64,000 nt of DNA from Powellomyces hirtus (lineage: Eukaryota > Chytridiomycota > Chytridiomycetes > Spizellomycetales > Powellomycetaceae). Positions within the stretch are counted from its first letter, which is position 1. Each line of letters starts with the position of its first letter. The position numbers and the translations under genes are program-made. The notes under the pieces were generated by a model. That model ran no database searches. It was not told where the DNA came from and saw only the letters and a program-made list of their open reading frames with translations. Below, in pieces: positions 1-12,348 of the stretch. Where the stretch lies: NCBI GenBank assembly GCA_025526995.1, contig JAHLKG010000001.1, positions 1,240,001 to 1,304,000 on the forward strand, in the 5' to 3' direction.

Positions 1-40
1 AGTTCGAGTGTGTGAACCGGTGTTGTGTTCCTTTTTTGCA

Positions 41-662
41 CTAATCCTCCATTCCCAGCTTGTCTTTCATTTCCGAGACCTCGGCTTCCTTTTTGTCGAG
101 ATCTTTCTTCTTCGTGGCTTTTGTCGTTGAATAGTACAGCACAATCAGATATCTCCCCATTATGTTGAATCCACTTAGGTGATCGCAAGCTGCCTTGGCG
201 TCAAATATGTCTTCGTAAACTATTATGGAGAAGAGATTTCAGAGACAGTAGCAGCCATGCAAACTTGAATCAATCACGTACCGACGAAAGCTGTTCCACG
301 TGTGTCTGTGGCGGTTCCTACTCTGATTTGTCTGATTGGACCGTACTTTCCCTACACGAACAAGACGGTATGAGTACCAGCGCATCTACAGTCTCTCAAG
401 ATACCAGCTTCGGCAACCCAGGAACCGCCGCATAAACACATCAGTGGCATGCTTACAAAAAGATCGTACATGTCCTCAGCAGTGATTTTGAAAGGAAGAT
501 TTCGAACGAACAGGACGCGATTAACTTCTGGGGGCAAGCGAACTAGATTCCAGAAATACAATAATCTACGAGTTAGTTCCTAGTACTTGAAGCGTTTGTC
601 AGTTGGCTTCTCGTGCATTGCATTGCCATACCATTCGCGCGAGACTTTGCTGCCATAGCCAT
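41..662 (-). CDS. SF3B6: Splicing factor 3B subunit 6 (SF3b14/p14)
   Basis: Small RNA-recognition-motif protein of the U2 snRNP SF3b complex, which contacts the branch-site adenosine through SF3B1 in the nucleus. Four exons join in frame to about 121 residues. Exon 1 begins at the ATG at 660-662 ([10 protein letters not shown]) and splices to [18 protein letters not shown], carrying RNP2. The next exons give [12 protein letters not shown] and [20 protein letters not shown], which matches the family almost residue by residue, and the C-terminus is a short Lys/Glu-rich helix ending KLGMED. Length fits the family (about 120-125 aa). Introns are short with canonical GT...AG ends. It is divergent from the next gene; the roughly 300 bp between their ATGs is a shared promoter region. 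Identity is secure; exact splice sites are read by eye. Confidence 0.93.
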
Positions 663-958
663 TTTGACGAGGATATATGATATGGGCTTGAAAGAAAGGG
701 GGGAGACCAAACGTTCTTCGATATGACGGAAAAGAGACTTTTGCGGTGGATTTAATGAGCTTCGTAGGGTAATTTCATGCTGAATCTCTTCGCAGAAGTT
801 ACAGTGCCGGGGGTGACATTCTGGCTCGAGCCGGATGCTCTGCTTACACGCATGCTTGCGCCACACTGTCACCGCTACTTGTCTTTTGGCCAACGAAATA
901 CGAGGTCCATCAAAGAGACGGCACTCAAGAGGTACTTGCGTGGCGATATATACCACTG

Positions 959-2067
959 ATGCATTCGCCAGCAGTCAGTGTCCGATGTGTGCTCGCAAGC
1001 GTTGCTCCGCGCGGGCATATACTAGGCAACTCCATTCGCCGTCCACAGTCACTCCAGCCACGGCCGTGTCTGCCAGTACTCTCCAAACCATCCTTTCCTA
1101 CCGCATTCCGACTACAGCATTCATCCACTCATAAGGGGCCGAAGGGATCTTGGAGCAATCCTGACGGACAGGTAGCGTTCGCTCATTTCCTTCTTCCGCT
1201 TTAGCATCTTTGACCCACGCTCATACAATGTGTTCAGGAAAGCGGTATTAAACTGCTCGCCAACGACCTTCTCATCGATCTTTCTTACCGCGCGTGGGCC
1301 AAGCTCATATTAGTGGCAATCACCGGAATCACTGCGGGCTGCCTCGCTGCCGAGCACGGGTCGGCTCTCCTGGCGCACACCGGCATTTTTGTATACCAAC
1401 CTGATGACGACGATGATGATGAAGATAACACGGCTGAGGCGCTCGTAGATGGCGCAGAAGGCGGGCAGACCACTGCGGGTGGGCAGGTCAAGTCTGCGGC
1501 TGATAAACAAGAGGCGCACTCCCAGGAGTTGGCGGCTTTGTTTGGGGATTTCCGCGTCAATCTTGCGTATAACTGGACTGCCGCAGATGGTAAGCATCCG
1601 CCTTGAAAGTTCTTTGCGACTGAATGATTATGGGTGTAAACACATTGCGTGTGAGAAGGCGCGTTCAATGGGAGATCTAGACTGGCGTTGCAGTGCATTG
1701 GAGAGAACTAGCTGCCCTAATGCCTTGTGAAACATCCTCTTGCTGAACGCTTCCTGTACTGAACACGCCTCCCCATTTTCTCACAGCGACGTACGTTACC
1801 CTGGCACGAGAGAAGCTCCACACGTCGTTGCATGAACTCGACACTATCGTGGCCAAATGGGAAGCCTCGCCCACCAGCACGTCCACGACCGCACAGGACA
1901 AGAAGGAAGTTGCATTGATCCGCAAATTCTTACAGGACAATCTTGACCTATTGGACGCTCGCGCGCGCGAGCTGGCTACGCTTCCTGGTTCTTCGCTGCT
2001 TGGGGACCCGGCTGCGGATGCGGCGAAACGTCCCTCACGATGGCGGCGATGGGTGGGATTGCCATGA
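959..2067 (+). CDS. Orphan protein with mitochondrial-type leader
   Basis: I do not recognise a family. Three exons join in phase: 959-1171, then from about 1238 to about 1591, then from about 1789 to the stop at 2065-2067. The predicted protein is about 280 aa. The first roughly 65 residues are rich in Arg, Ser and Pro and free of acidic residues, as in a mitochondrial presequence. Next come an amphipathic/hydrophobic stretch (AWAKLILVAITGITAGCLAA), an acidic run of six Asp plus Glu, a Gln/Ala-rich linker, and two predicted helices (LHTSLHELDTIVAKWE and RKFLQDNLDLLDARARELA). The basic C-terminus ends RRWVGLP. The join at 1171/1238 is phase 0 on both sides, which supports the 959 start. Function unknown; mitochondrial location is inferred only from the leader. 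Confidence 0.6.
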
Positions 2068-2328
2068 CCGATTCCGGTCGCCCTCCAGTTAACCTTTCTT
2101 CTCCCTTCATGACCTCCTCATGCACTGTTTCGTCCAATCATTTTCCATCTGGCGCACGGGCAACTGAGCTGCTGTCGCGAACATTGTGTGACATTTTTGT
2201 TTAATTTATCCCATACGAAGAATTGAGGCATTGATTACAATCCATAATATGATTTCACTCGATGCATTCATTACTGCAAAATTGATGTATTTCTCAAAAT
2301 GTTCTTTGTCCATCCAAAAACCACCTGT

Positions 2329-5300
2329 TCATTTATGGTTGTCAGTTTTCTTGAATTTGGACCCTGTCTTTTTCATCTTGCCGGGTTTCATAAACACGGG
2401 TGGCGTGCGTGGCTTTGCCCCGGCACCTCCGACCCCGTGCGTCGATGCAGTTGCATGCAGCGGTAACTCTCGCGTTGTGCGCCGCTTCAGGCGCGCCAAA
2501 TCGGATTGGATCGTTAAAATGTTCGGATCAAGGGCGTCTACGATGGGCGGCCGAATCAGGGCGGCCGGGACTTGTAGTGGGAATGCTGCAGTTCCAGGCA
2601 CTTGCGGGACATTCGCTGTGTTACCTCCAGACTGCCGCATACCAGAAAGTTCTGTGTTCCGGGGTGCCGGGTATGTGGGCTGGACAAGGGCGCTTCTCCG
2701 GCTTTTGCCCTTCATCTTTCCAGCAGGTTTGTGGATATAGCCCGGCATGTCGTCCGAGTCCATTGCCCATCTTGGAATAGGTGGCATCCAAAGAGCGTCC
2801 GGGACAGCAATCCAAGGGGGCCAGCCGTATCCATTGCTGAATGGCATCACGGGCTGATTGTAGAAGACTTCCCCGTTGATGTCGACCGCCTCGACTGGTT
2901 CGTCGTGGAAGGGTTGAGCTTGTTGATCACCAGTATCGGCGGACACAGTGTCCGCCATCTGGCTCATATCGGCATATACTCCCTCGGCAGCGGCATATAC
3001 TCCCTCAGCGGCGGCAAGATCGGGCAACTCGTCCATGTAGGCGCCATGTAACTCAGGCGTAACGGTAAACGCAGCATCAGGATGTGCAACCGACCCCGGA
3101 TGCGGGAGATACGACGTCATTGAGAGTTGTAGATTGGGATTCTCGCCGCATCCATTGTCACGCGGGGAATGCACGTATAATCCATGCTGTTCGGTCATAG
3201 GAACGGTTTTATGGGACTGAGCGGGGACCAAGGAAACCTGGCTCATTCCCGGGTAGTATTCATGACCCGCAGCAACATCAGGCATGTCGCCAAGGTATGC
3301 TCCGTGCTGCTCGCTCGGAACATCGCTCAACCCAGACGGAGCGGGATAAACTGCGGGCTTGTACGTTTCGGCGTAATGACGATGATCCAGTTCACTGTCT
3401 GAGTTTGCCTTGGACGCCTCCTCGCTCATCCCGGGGTACGCCCTAGGACCTGAGCCAAGATCCGGGAGCTCGTCCATGTAACCGCCGTGGTGGCATGTGT
3501 CAGAACCGACCACTCTTAATGAAGGTGGCGAGTCAGCACGAATTGAAAGCTGACTCATGCTCTCATACAGAGGATGTGATATGCCCAAGTCCGGCAAATC
3601 ATCCATGTAGCCGCCGTGTGGCTCATCTGCCCCGGTTTGCGTTGATTGAAATGGTCTTGGTGCTGAGACAACATGTTTGTGTCGCAAAGGCCGTTTATCT
3701 TCGCCTTGAACCTGATCCGCATGCTCAGGATACCCGGAAACTCGGTGCCCCGCTGCATTTACAGGCAAAGTCTTGTTGTGCTCCGTTACGTCCTCCTTGA
3801 ACACTCTTGATGTCGCAATCATACGCAAGTCTTTTGGCTTCCTTTCAATGCTCCGTTGGCGTTCAACCGTCAGCGAGCTATCAGACGCTGGCGTCATGGA
3901 GGAGCTGCTCTCACAAGAGACACCACTGACGGACGCATGTGCCACAACCCCAAAGACGGAAGGGTCCGTATTGGTGTAAACGGCAAACTTAGCAACCAGC
4001 TCTTCCACCAACGCTCGGCTGCTTGCGCTCCGTGGGACGTAGGCGCTAGGAACGACGCTGTTGGGTAAATTCGAGATGGCCGCAGTTGGCGCGGCAGCGT
4101 CCGCAGCCGAGCTTTGTTTCTGTGAAACAGATAATTCTATAGTGACTGAACCAGAGCAGTGCACCTTGTGCTCGATATTTGAGATAGGTGGAATAGCCGT
4201 TGAGGTTGTACTGCTTTCAAAGGGAGCAGCCGTTTGATTCAGACCCGAGGGACCTGGCTCGTTGGTCGTGCTCTGTAACTCTTGATCTCTCGGTTTTCCT
4301 TTTCCAGAGAATGATGGTGTTTTATCCACGCATCCTGATTTGATTTCCCGAGGGGAGATTCGAGCCAAAGATGAGCCAGATACTTCATTTGCTTTATCGC
4401 ATCCCGAACGTCTTGCCATGCGCGGGCTTTGCACTTCCACTTTTTCTGACTTTTGAAACTCTGCAAGCGACATGGTCAGCTTCTTCTTCGGTTTATCTTT
4501 TCGCTTCTTCGATTTCGGAAGCTTCTGGTCTTCGTCATCCTCATTCTTTTTCGCGTGGATTACGATGGCCTTGTTCAGATCAATCTCAAACGCAGATGGC
4601 TTTGCGTTTAGTTTTTGTGTAGCAGCAAGCTTTTCACGGCGCTGCGCTAGACGCTCCTTTTTTTCCCGACGGAGTCTGGCATGGTATTCACGCAATTCAG
4701 GTGTGTCATACAATCCATTACTGTCTTCTTCCATATTCGATGATTCGGACACACTGGATGCGGAGTCTTCCCGACCCCATTGTTGCTGCGTCGCCACAGT
4801 TTGTGCCTGTGTTTCCGGGATTGCTTTAGCGTCAGCCTCCCTTGAAAGTGGTCGACTGCCATAAATCTGTATACCGAAATCTTCGGCAAAGTATACGCTG
4901 CGTCCGAAAGTTGGTGGAGAATGGGATGCAGACTGTGGACTTGCGCTCTCTGTGTGTTTATGAAATGATGGATCAATCGTGTTGCTTTCATTTCTGAACT
5001 TGCTACTGGATCGTTGCCGACGATTCTCAGTGCGGCGCGAAGCACTGCGGGACCGTGTCCTGGCATTCTTTCGGACTTTCTGTCGGTAAGTGTCCTCTGA
5101 ACTTAATTTACTGGCCGCGTATGCAATGCCTTTGCTGAATGATTTCCGGATACCCCCGGAGCCGCTGAGCATGTCATATTGGATGACAAGCCCATCGCAT
5201 GCTACAGTGGGGCAATCCTGTCCCATCAGGTACTCTCCGCTTACGCCGTAGATTCGCTTCTCTATCCGTCGCCAACAGGTCTTATGATAGAATAGAACGC

Positions 5301-6429
5301 ACTTTTTCGGGGCATTACATGTTATGCGCACGCAATTCCGTCCGCTCTGGCTCCAAAAAATCTTGGGCTTCTCGCATAAGTCATCTTGACATATTTCATT
5401 CGCTTTGGGTCTCATCTCGGCACGGCGCCGCTCTTCTTCGATGAGATATGTGAGGGTTTGTGGTACGGATTCTGGTATTGTTCTGTCGCTTCCCGGATAG
5501 ACGCATGAGAATGAGCCGGCAACCTGTTCGCAGACCTGAGAGGCTTGTTCGATAACAATGTCTACTTCGTCGTTCTGCTGGTCGTACGTGTTCAGAGCCT
5601 TAGCGTACGCCCATAGGACAAATGGAAGCCCTTTGCCGGACGAGGCTGCCAAACTCCGAAGCTCTTCAATGACTTCAGATCCGCGTTTCTGGTCGTCGGC
5701 CATCAACAAGGCATAGGCGTTGAGATAGCGTATAAGATTGGGGCTGTAATCATACTGAAGTAAGGTTCCCTCAGAGGCAGTAAACATCTCCTGCCATGCC
5801 TTGATCGCAATTGTAAAGCTCAGTGAAGCCATTATCCATTTCTCCTGCTGAAAGGCCAACATTGCGGTTCGGACATTGTCACCAACTTGATCCACATAAT
5901 CTCGGGCCTGTGCTCGTTCCCTAGCGGCCTTCTTGCGTTCCTGCTGCTTCCGGCGGTTTCTTTCCAACTTTTTCTGCTTCTCCAAATCAGCTTCTTCTTC
6001 CTCCAGCCCTGCTGGCTGACGTCGGATCAGCTCATCTGGGTTATCGTCATCTGTTTCCTCATCGGAGACATCGCCGCTGCGTGCGGCCGAGAACTGTTGA
6101 TTAGCGTAGATGCTTGAACTCCTTATGATTTCGTCTTCTAGATCCGAGTAGTCTGACGAGCCGGAATTGTCAACAAGGGGTGGGGGCTCATCATCTGTGT
6201 CATCCGAAAGTGTCTCTACATTTGGTTTTTCCGTCGGTGGAACTACTGGAACGCAGATATGGTTATCCGAAGAGCTGGCACCTTCACTGTCAAGCTGTCA
6301 TGCAGATAAGTAAACTATGAGAGTTCGCATGCTCTGCTGAGAGCTACTTACAAGCTCCGGAAGGTCGTCAATGTCCGATCTTACCTCTTGCGGGTAAGAG
6401 GCTCGTCGTCCGTGCACAGATGCTAGCAT
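2329..6429 (-). CDS. TTC3/DZIP3-like large protein with internal repeats
   Basis: Large protein of about 1,340 aa, nearly intronless after an intron at about 6298-6345. Order from the N-terminus: an acidic Ser/Asp-rich region, a Lys/Arg/Glu helix (EKQKKLERNRRKQQERKK), a helical TPR-like region, and a Cys-rich block of the kind seen in the middle of TTC3. In that block CNAPKKC is followed by YHKTCWRRIEKR and then CPTVACDGLV. Long disordered, Lys- and Ser-rich segments follow, then five diverged copies of a GGYMDELPDLG-type motif, and a basic tail. Animal TTC3 ends in a RING finger; no RING is visible here, so ubiquitin-ligase activity is not supported. 6429 is the first in-frame ATG, but the frame stays open to about 6560 without another ATG, so a further 5' exon is possible. 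Family assignment rests on the Cys block. Confidence 0.6.
2955..3622 (-). repeat. Five diverged protein repeats in the TTC3-like gene
   Basis: Five spaced copies of a roughly 25-residue unit, core H-G-G-Y-M-D-E-L-P-D-L-G followed 5-8 residues later by Y-P-G-M-S-Q. On the plus strand they lie near 3590-3622, 3463-3492, 3280-3310, 3150-3190 and 3018-3052. The first two are closest to consensus and the fourth is the most decayed. The last has an internal duplication (AAAEGVYAAAEGVYADMSQ). A related DDLPEL lies near the N-terminus. The spacing and divergence suggest conserved short linear motifs rather than a recent microsatellite. Confidence 0.75.
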
Positions 6430-7662
6430 TCTGCAGCTGACGACAACTGTCCCAGCATTATTGTCTCCGAGTCGCGCACGCTCCAACGCGGCGCGGCGTG
6501 GCTTACGCGCGTTGCTGCGCACTTTTATGAAGAGTCTGTGGAGTGCGGACTCACATCATCTCTTCTCGACACTGGAGATCGTGAGCTCCTGTAAAAGGTA
6601 TGCCTTGCAGCCCGGGGGTAGTGAAGCATGCTTAACCCACCACCGTATATCGATCGACCATTCAACGCTTCAGGTCCTTTCATGTGATTCCTTTCTTGCG
6701 CGGCCTGACGTTCGTTCGCAACAGCACTGTGAGCCTGACGTACGCTTTTCGAACAGTCATCAACGGGGGAATCATCGCCCCCAATCGCTCCAAGGCGTGA
6801 CACCTCATGCTGCGGTGTGCGCAGCTTCCATCAGCCACCACACGAAATGCTACAGTAGGTTTCTTGATACTAGAGATAGCATGCGTTTAGTGTGGCTTGG
6901 GCTAGTATATTTGCGGCCAATGCGGGGCGAGCCATGCGAAAACCGTGTTTCATTACCATGCGGCCACCCCTCGTTCGGATCCTTCGTTTGCGCGTCGGTC
7001 TTTGCGCTTCTTGCACACCCAAAGAACGCAGTTTTGTGGAGCGATGGCTTTGTTTCCCCGTGGGGCGAGGCTTTTTTTTGCCTTGCGTGGCCGTATCATC
7101 CATCCATCCACATCCATCCAACCAGCCTCCTTCCTTCCTTCCTTTGCGAACGTTGAGCGGCCCTCGTGTGGCCGGCCGTATCCTTCCTTCCTTCCTTTGC
7201 TTTATCCTCCCCCCGTCATATCGATGAGCGGTCCATCCAGCCCTCTATAGTCATTATCCCCCCCTCCATTTATCACCCACCCACCTCCTTCTTCTTTCTC
7301 CCTTTTGCGTGATATAATTCTTATCGTCCCCCCCCCTGCTGTGTCGTCGGTCGCATTGGAATTCCTTCCTTCCTTTTCCCCCCGTTTGCTTCTTGTTCCC
7401 ACAAAACAACAGCGCCGCCGTCCTTCTCCGCTGACTTGCATCCTCCTTCTTCTTTTTCTCAACGCCCCGTACTTTCCACGCTCGTGCGGTGACTAGTTGT
7501 TGAGCTCGTTCCCTTCGTCGGTTTGTCCTCAAGGAGCCAAAAAGGTTTGTCGGCAGCCTTCATCTCCCAGGCTGCTGCCACCAACCCAGGGCTGACTTTT
7601 TTCTATTTGACAGCCTCACGTCTGCCCCGTCTCCCTGTCTTTTTTCTCGTTTAACTCGCATA
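6430..7662. other. Intergenic region, pyrimidine-rich promoter side
   Basis: No convincing gene. The left part may hold an unresolved 5' exon of the TTC3-like gene. From about 7080 to 7660 the plus strand is strongly C/T-rich, with short CATC and CCTT tandem runs (about 7098-7125, 7130-7142, 7182-7195) and long polypyrimidine tracts leading up to the ATG at 7663. This looks like the promoter and 5' leader of the next gene. Open frames here are low-complexity shadows. Confidence 0.5.
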
Positions 7663-8196
7663 ATGGGTTACCAGTCTCGTCGAGCATGCTGCGGAGTCCT
7701 CTTCTGGTTGAAGACAACGTTCGCAATTGCCGTCGCCGTCGGCTTCATGGCGTTCATGTCCCTCCGCGTTTACACGTTGCACAATGATGCGACCAAGCCC
7801 AAGAGACTAAACACACCCATCGACAACGCTTCCCCTGCGGACGTCAGCCCTATTTTGGTGCCTGTGGAAGAGACGCCCGTTGCCGAGCCTGGTGTCCCAG
7901 TTCCAGAGCCCACTCAGGTGGTGGGCGAGCCAGTACCAGCCCCCGCAGAGCCGCTCGCACCCGTCGCACCGGTTCCAACTCCTATTGTTGAACCTTTCAC
8001 CCCGCCAGCCACCAATCCCGCTGCTGGAGTGCCTCCTGCCGGAGCGCCTGCTGCGGGTCCCACGCCCATTGTGGCCGACCCCACAGATACGATCCCGGCA
8101 CCACCGCCGGCCGGCCCGCTTCTCAACCCCGTCCCGGGTGCCGTTGGCGCTCGTGCGGCAATACAGATCGATGTATCACGATACCGGCGATTTTAG
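7663..8196 (+). CDS. Small Pro/Ala-rich type II membrane protein
   Basis: Single-exon gene of 177 aa with no family I recognise. Residues 1-16 are basic and Cys-containing (SRRACCG). Residues about 17-38 form one transmembrane helix (FAIAVAVGFMAFM), and a short charged segment follows. From residue about 65 to 165 the chain is a low-complexity Pro/Val/Ala/Glu region (repeated VPEP, PAPAEP, PTPIV). It ends in a short basic tail. The topology suggests a membrane anchor with an extended wall-spanning or lumenal stalk, which is inference. The ATG follows a long pyrimidine-rich leader. It converges with SEC15. Confidence 0.6.
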   Translation: MGYQSRRACCGVLFWLKTTFAIAVAVGFMAFMSLRVYTLHNDATKPKRLNTPIDNASPADVSPILVPVEETPVAEPGVPVPEPTQVVGEPVPAPAEPLAPVAPVPTPIVEPFTPPATNPAAGVPPAGAPAAGPTPIVADPTDTIPAPPPAGPLLNPVPGAVGARAAIQIDVSRYRRF

Positions 8197-8433
8197 ACAT
8201 ACACACACCCTCAGACGTCACTTTACCCTCCCATCCTGTCTCCCGCAAACAATCATGGTTGATGCTCCATCATGTGTTGACCAGCGTCACTTTCAGACAA
8301 GTAATCCCGCTACCGGCATGGGGCTCTGTAGTTTGTAGATACGACATTCTTTTTAGATACGGTAGTAGTCCTTTTTTTATTAATATCATTACATCGCACA
8401 TTAGTTTCTGATCTTATCAGCATCGCTTGTGAT

Positions 8434-11400
8434 CTATCTTGTTGGGCTACTCGCTTGTGACCTGATCCCTTTCAGAACAGTTTCGATACTCTTTCTGTGA
8501 GCCTTTTCGGCTGGCGTGGATTTTGCGAACAGGGATGTGTCTCCTTTCATTCTAAAGACCGCGTAGGTAATCAGCTAGGGGTCAGTATCGAATGCGTTAT
8601 TTCGAAATACTCACTTTTCAAGGAGGGTGGCGAGTTTGTCATTCTGAATGCGAGCATAGCGTCTATCCCTAATTGCCGAGTTCAGGATATCTTCAATGTT
8701 TGGCGACTTGAGCAGTGCGATGGTCTACGGATGTGATCGAACCAGGCAAATATCAACAATCACTGCGCAATCCCGAGAAGTTTTTGGCGGGGTGCCCACC
8801 TGTCTCAGTTGGGCAAATGCATCCCCCACATTTCCTTCTGCGACACCAGATGCAAATTTTTCAAGAAACGCTAAGTCCTTATCGAGTATATTTATCGCTG
8901 CGGGACTGACGCGTTTTACATCCGGCGCAAGGATGAGACTCTAAGGATGAAAGGAAAGAGAGAGAGACAACTTCCAATCAGCAACGTAAACAACGGGGCC
9001 GTCCGTAAGATACGCATCCTGCCTTTGCCTTACATGTATGCTCGACGCTAGATGTTTGAACGCGCCTTGGTAGACGAGACTTCGCATGTGAGGGGGAAGG
9101 TTGACGAGTGTAGATGAGATGATGACATTCATGAACCCTACTAGGTCTATGATTTTGTTCATCAGGTCAACATCGATCAGAAACAAGCAAGCACCCGTGT
9201 TGAGCTAAGGTACGCACCGTCTAAATAGGAACTGTAAGTGGGTTGAGCTGTTTGGGTGAACCTTTGGAAGTAAGCATTATGTGAGTGTGGGATACAGGCA
9301 TCCAAGAACATGGTTTCTTACCAATCGTAGTCTGCGAGCTCGAGGAAATCGTCCATTTTCATATTCAGGAGGTCAAACATGCGCTTCTCGGCCAAAACGC
9401 GCGACTCCTTCAAGGCTTGCGTGGCCTGAAGTCGGACGACACCAGCTTTGTGTGAAATCCTGGATGGGTCCAAGACGAGAAGGTTGGAGTTGACGTCTGA
9501 ACCAAGGGATGATGCCGGCACAAGATCCCGTGTCGCACCTCATAACCAGTAAAAGCTCTTCAAACTCGGCACACGCCAGCTCAAAGTACTCCAGATTGAT
9601 CAGGATCTGAACGACCTGCGAGATGTTGTTGACCATGATCTTGCTCATGAGCGATCCGTTCAGATTCTGAGAAATGAGCTTTTCGAGCGACTTCTTCAGC
9701 AGATCGTCCATCTCATTGTACTGCTGCTCAAAACCTTCCGCGAATCGGTAGAATCCAATGATAAAATCCTTGATTGCGGTGCAGCAGCGTGGGAACCCTT
9801 TCGAGAATGGCAAGGTTTTGGGAAACCTATGGCCACGCACCCTGTGAGTGGCAGCTCGGTTGTCCTACACTCGGAAATGGGGACGGCTGTGATACCTTAT
9901 ATTCGACGCCCACTCGCGCGAGACGAATTTCAGATTCTTTGTCTTGGACTCGTCCTTCAGCTTGAATGCGGTCGTCACGAGATCATACTCCGCTTGATCG
10001 TTTACTATCATCGGCGCATATTCATCTTCGTCAACGATCTGTGTGCACATTCTAGTCAATTAACCCACCTTTCACTTTCACATGTCCTCTGCTGACATAC
10101 CTGCGTGACGGCTTCAGCACACCGCGATTTCATGAGCTCAGCGTATCGGTCCAAAAGCGACAACATGAGGTCCATCAGACTGGTCACGGCAAAACCATAC
10201 GACTAAAAACAAGTCCACCTGTGAGTAAGTCTGTTTGCAAGTGAACTCCCTTCCAGCCTACCTCCATCGTGTCAATGAAGTTGACGACCGAGATCTTGAT
10301 CGTGAGGAAAAGATCTGGATCGCGGCAATCCTGCAAACTATCCGTGATGACATTGTTCATCTTATCCATCGCATTCGACCATAGACCTTCGACCTATGCC
10401 CGTTGTTTTCCCAATATCAACACATGCTTGTTATCAGAATGAATAATGCTCATGCCACGTTACCCCTCCTCGCGAACGGAAGTTCTGCGTAGAGTTCATG
10501 ACCGCAGCCTCGATGATGAAGAATCCGACCACGTCGTAGAGATACATTTGGAAGGCTGTCAAGTTCCCGTCTTGGAATGAGAACTTTTGGGTCAACAGGA
10601 TGTTTGCCTGCATCTGTGATTTGAATGACAAATGTCTTCATGAGTACAGGCCGCTGTAAGGTAGGCCACGCAGGAAACATATCCACTTGCCCTTCGTTTC
10701 TCCTCATAATGTGTTCGCAACTCGTTTCGCTTGTTGAGAACTTCGTGGATATGCAAACACTGATAGAGTGGTCGGAAATCGATCTTCACATCCACGTCGA
10801 ATGTATCTGTGAATTATATGAAGAAAGACTCATTTCACAAATCCTCCCACTCGGGCCATGGGAAATCTCTTTACCATTGTCCTCTTCGGTCACAGAGACG
10901 TCCAGCGGTGGACCAAGGTTCATACTGCTACCAGAAGCCGACACTCCTCTGAGCAGTTCTCCGGTCTTGTGCTTTGTTTTTCCCTTCTTTGCCGCCACAT
11001 GGTCCATGGCTAATCTTCCAATGGCACGGGTGTTCTCTCGGATGCTATTCACAAGACGTATCAGAATGGCTTGGCTATGACTGCACAACTTCTGTCCTTG
11101 AACCCTCCGTACTTGACCAGCCAGTTTTGCACTTCCTCCAGCACTACTTCACGGATGTTTTCTTGCATGACCGGTATGTAGTCCTCTGAGAGATACAACC
11201 GTATGGTTGGCTCATTACCAAGCGACAGCAATATAGCCAAGTTACGAGCATGTACCTACGCATGTGCTTTGCAAAAGTGTAGTGCATGACCGGCCTCAGA
11301 TGTGCTTTCTGCAACTCTTCCAACATCTGAGACGAAAAGAGGATTAGTTGCGGCACTCCACAGGGGTTCCACGGCTTTGTAGCAGCTTGTATCACCTTCA

Positions 11401-12081
11401 AGGCAGTGTAGTATTTACGGTTCTCGACGTTTGCATTCACTTTGTTGGCCATGTCGAGAACAAAGAGGCAAGCTTGAAGCGATTCGACTCCTAGCTCAAT
11501 GTTTAGCAATGTGTGCCGGTTTTCAATGATATCTCGCTTCTAAGGTGAGGAAGGAAACGCAATGTTCTTCAGAACATTTAGACTCTCGAATGCAAGCAGG
11601 AAGGGCTCGACCTTGGACGCGATCTTGCTGCCCGATGCTTGCATTTGATCATTGAGGTCAAGAATCTTGTCTTTGAGAGTAACAGTGCCCTGCCGGACTT
11701 TGAGCAGCTGATCGACGGACTGGACAAATTCCTATGCTCAACAGCATCGACAGACGAGGAGTCATTATCAGTCCCTCCAGTCTTTTGAACAAACTGTGAC
11801 TACCGTCGCGTTGGCGCTACCTGATAGTGGAAAGCGCACATTTTCTCGATCTCAGCTTCCTTCTTGCCAATAAATACTGTGAGCTGATCAGCAAACAGAT
11901 CCTCCTTGCCCGTTTGGAGGATCTGCTTGATAATGTAGGCTATCTGGTCAAAGTTCTCCCCCCCATCAGCCCCCGTGCTCCCGGTATCGGTGAGAGCCAG
12001 TTCGCGGAGGAGCTGCTGGAAGTGAGCAGCTTCCTCCTGCTTGGTCACTGGCTCCGTTGGTTCTTTCCCAATATCTGTCAT
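8434..12081 (-). CDS. SEC15: Exocyst complex component Sec15 (EXOC6)
   Basis: Exocyst subunit that links the Rab GTPase on secretory vesicles to the plasma-membrane tether. It is split into many exons by short introns. The N-terminus starts at 12079-12081 (MTDIGKEPTEPV) and is followed by QIAYIIKQILQTGKEDLFADQL. The middle carries CCTAIKDFIIGFYRFAEGF, DDLLKKSLEKLI, QVVQILINLEYFELAC and the conserved MKMDDFLELADYDW. The C-terminal helical domain includes LMNKIIDLVGFMNVIISSTL, then NDKLATLLEK spliced to a Lys-rich tail ending QASSPTR, stop at 8434-8436. The order and motifs match the Sec15 family over its length. The gene diverges from prefoldin subunit 5 across about 270 bp. I did not fix every intron. 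Confidence 0.88.
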
Positions 12082-12348
12082 GGTGAACAGTTCTTCCTAA
12101 ACACCGTACTGGAATTGCAATTTCGAGGAGGAGCAAACCGACCAAAAGAACACGCGCATGCCAGACGCGATCGACGTGTCTGCTTTTCTGACCAAGCTTG
12201 TGCGACCTGTCACTTCCCCTTTCGCCTTTGGCACTCGACCAACCAGCAGAAGCAACATATCGGTATTGACAGTAACCGCGCCCATCTAAGATTGACCACG
12301 TCCCGCAAAACGGATTCCACGCAAATCGTACCCTAAACCAGCGGCACC

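Noticed and set aside
6525..7156. Open frames left of the proline-rich membrane protein
   Set aside because: Low-complexity pyrimidine-rich sequence; frames on both strands overlap and none has motif support.
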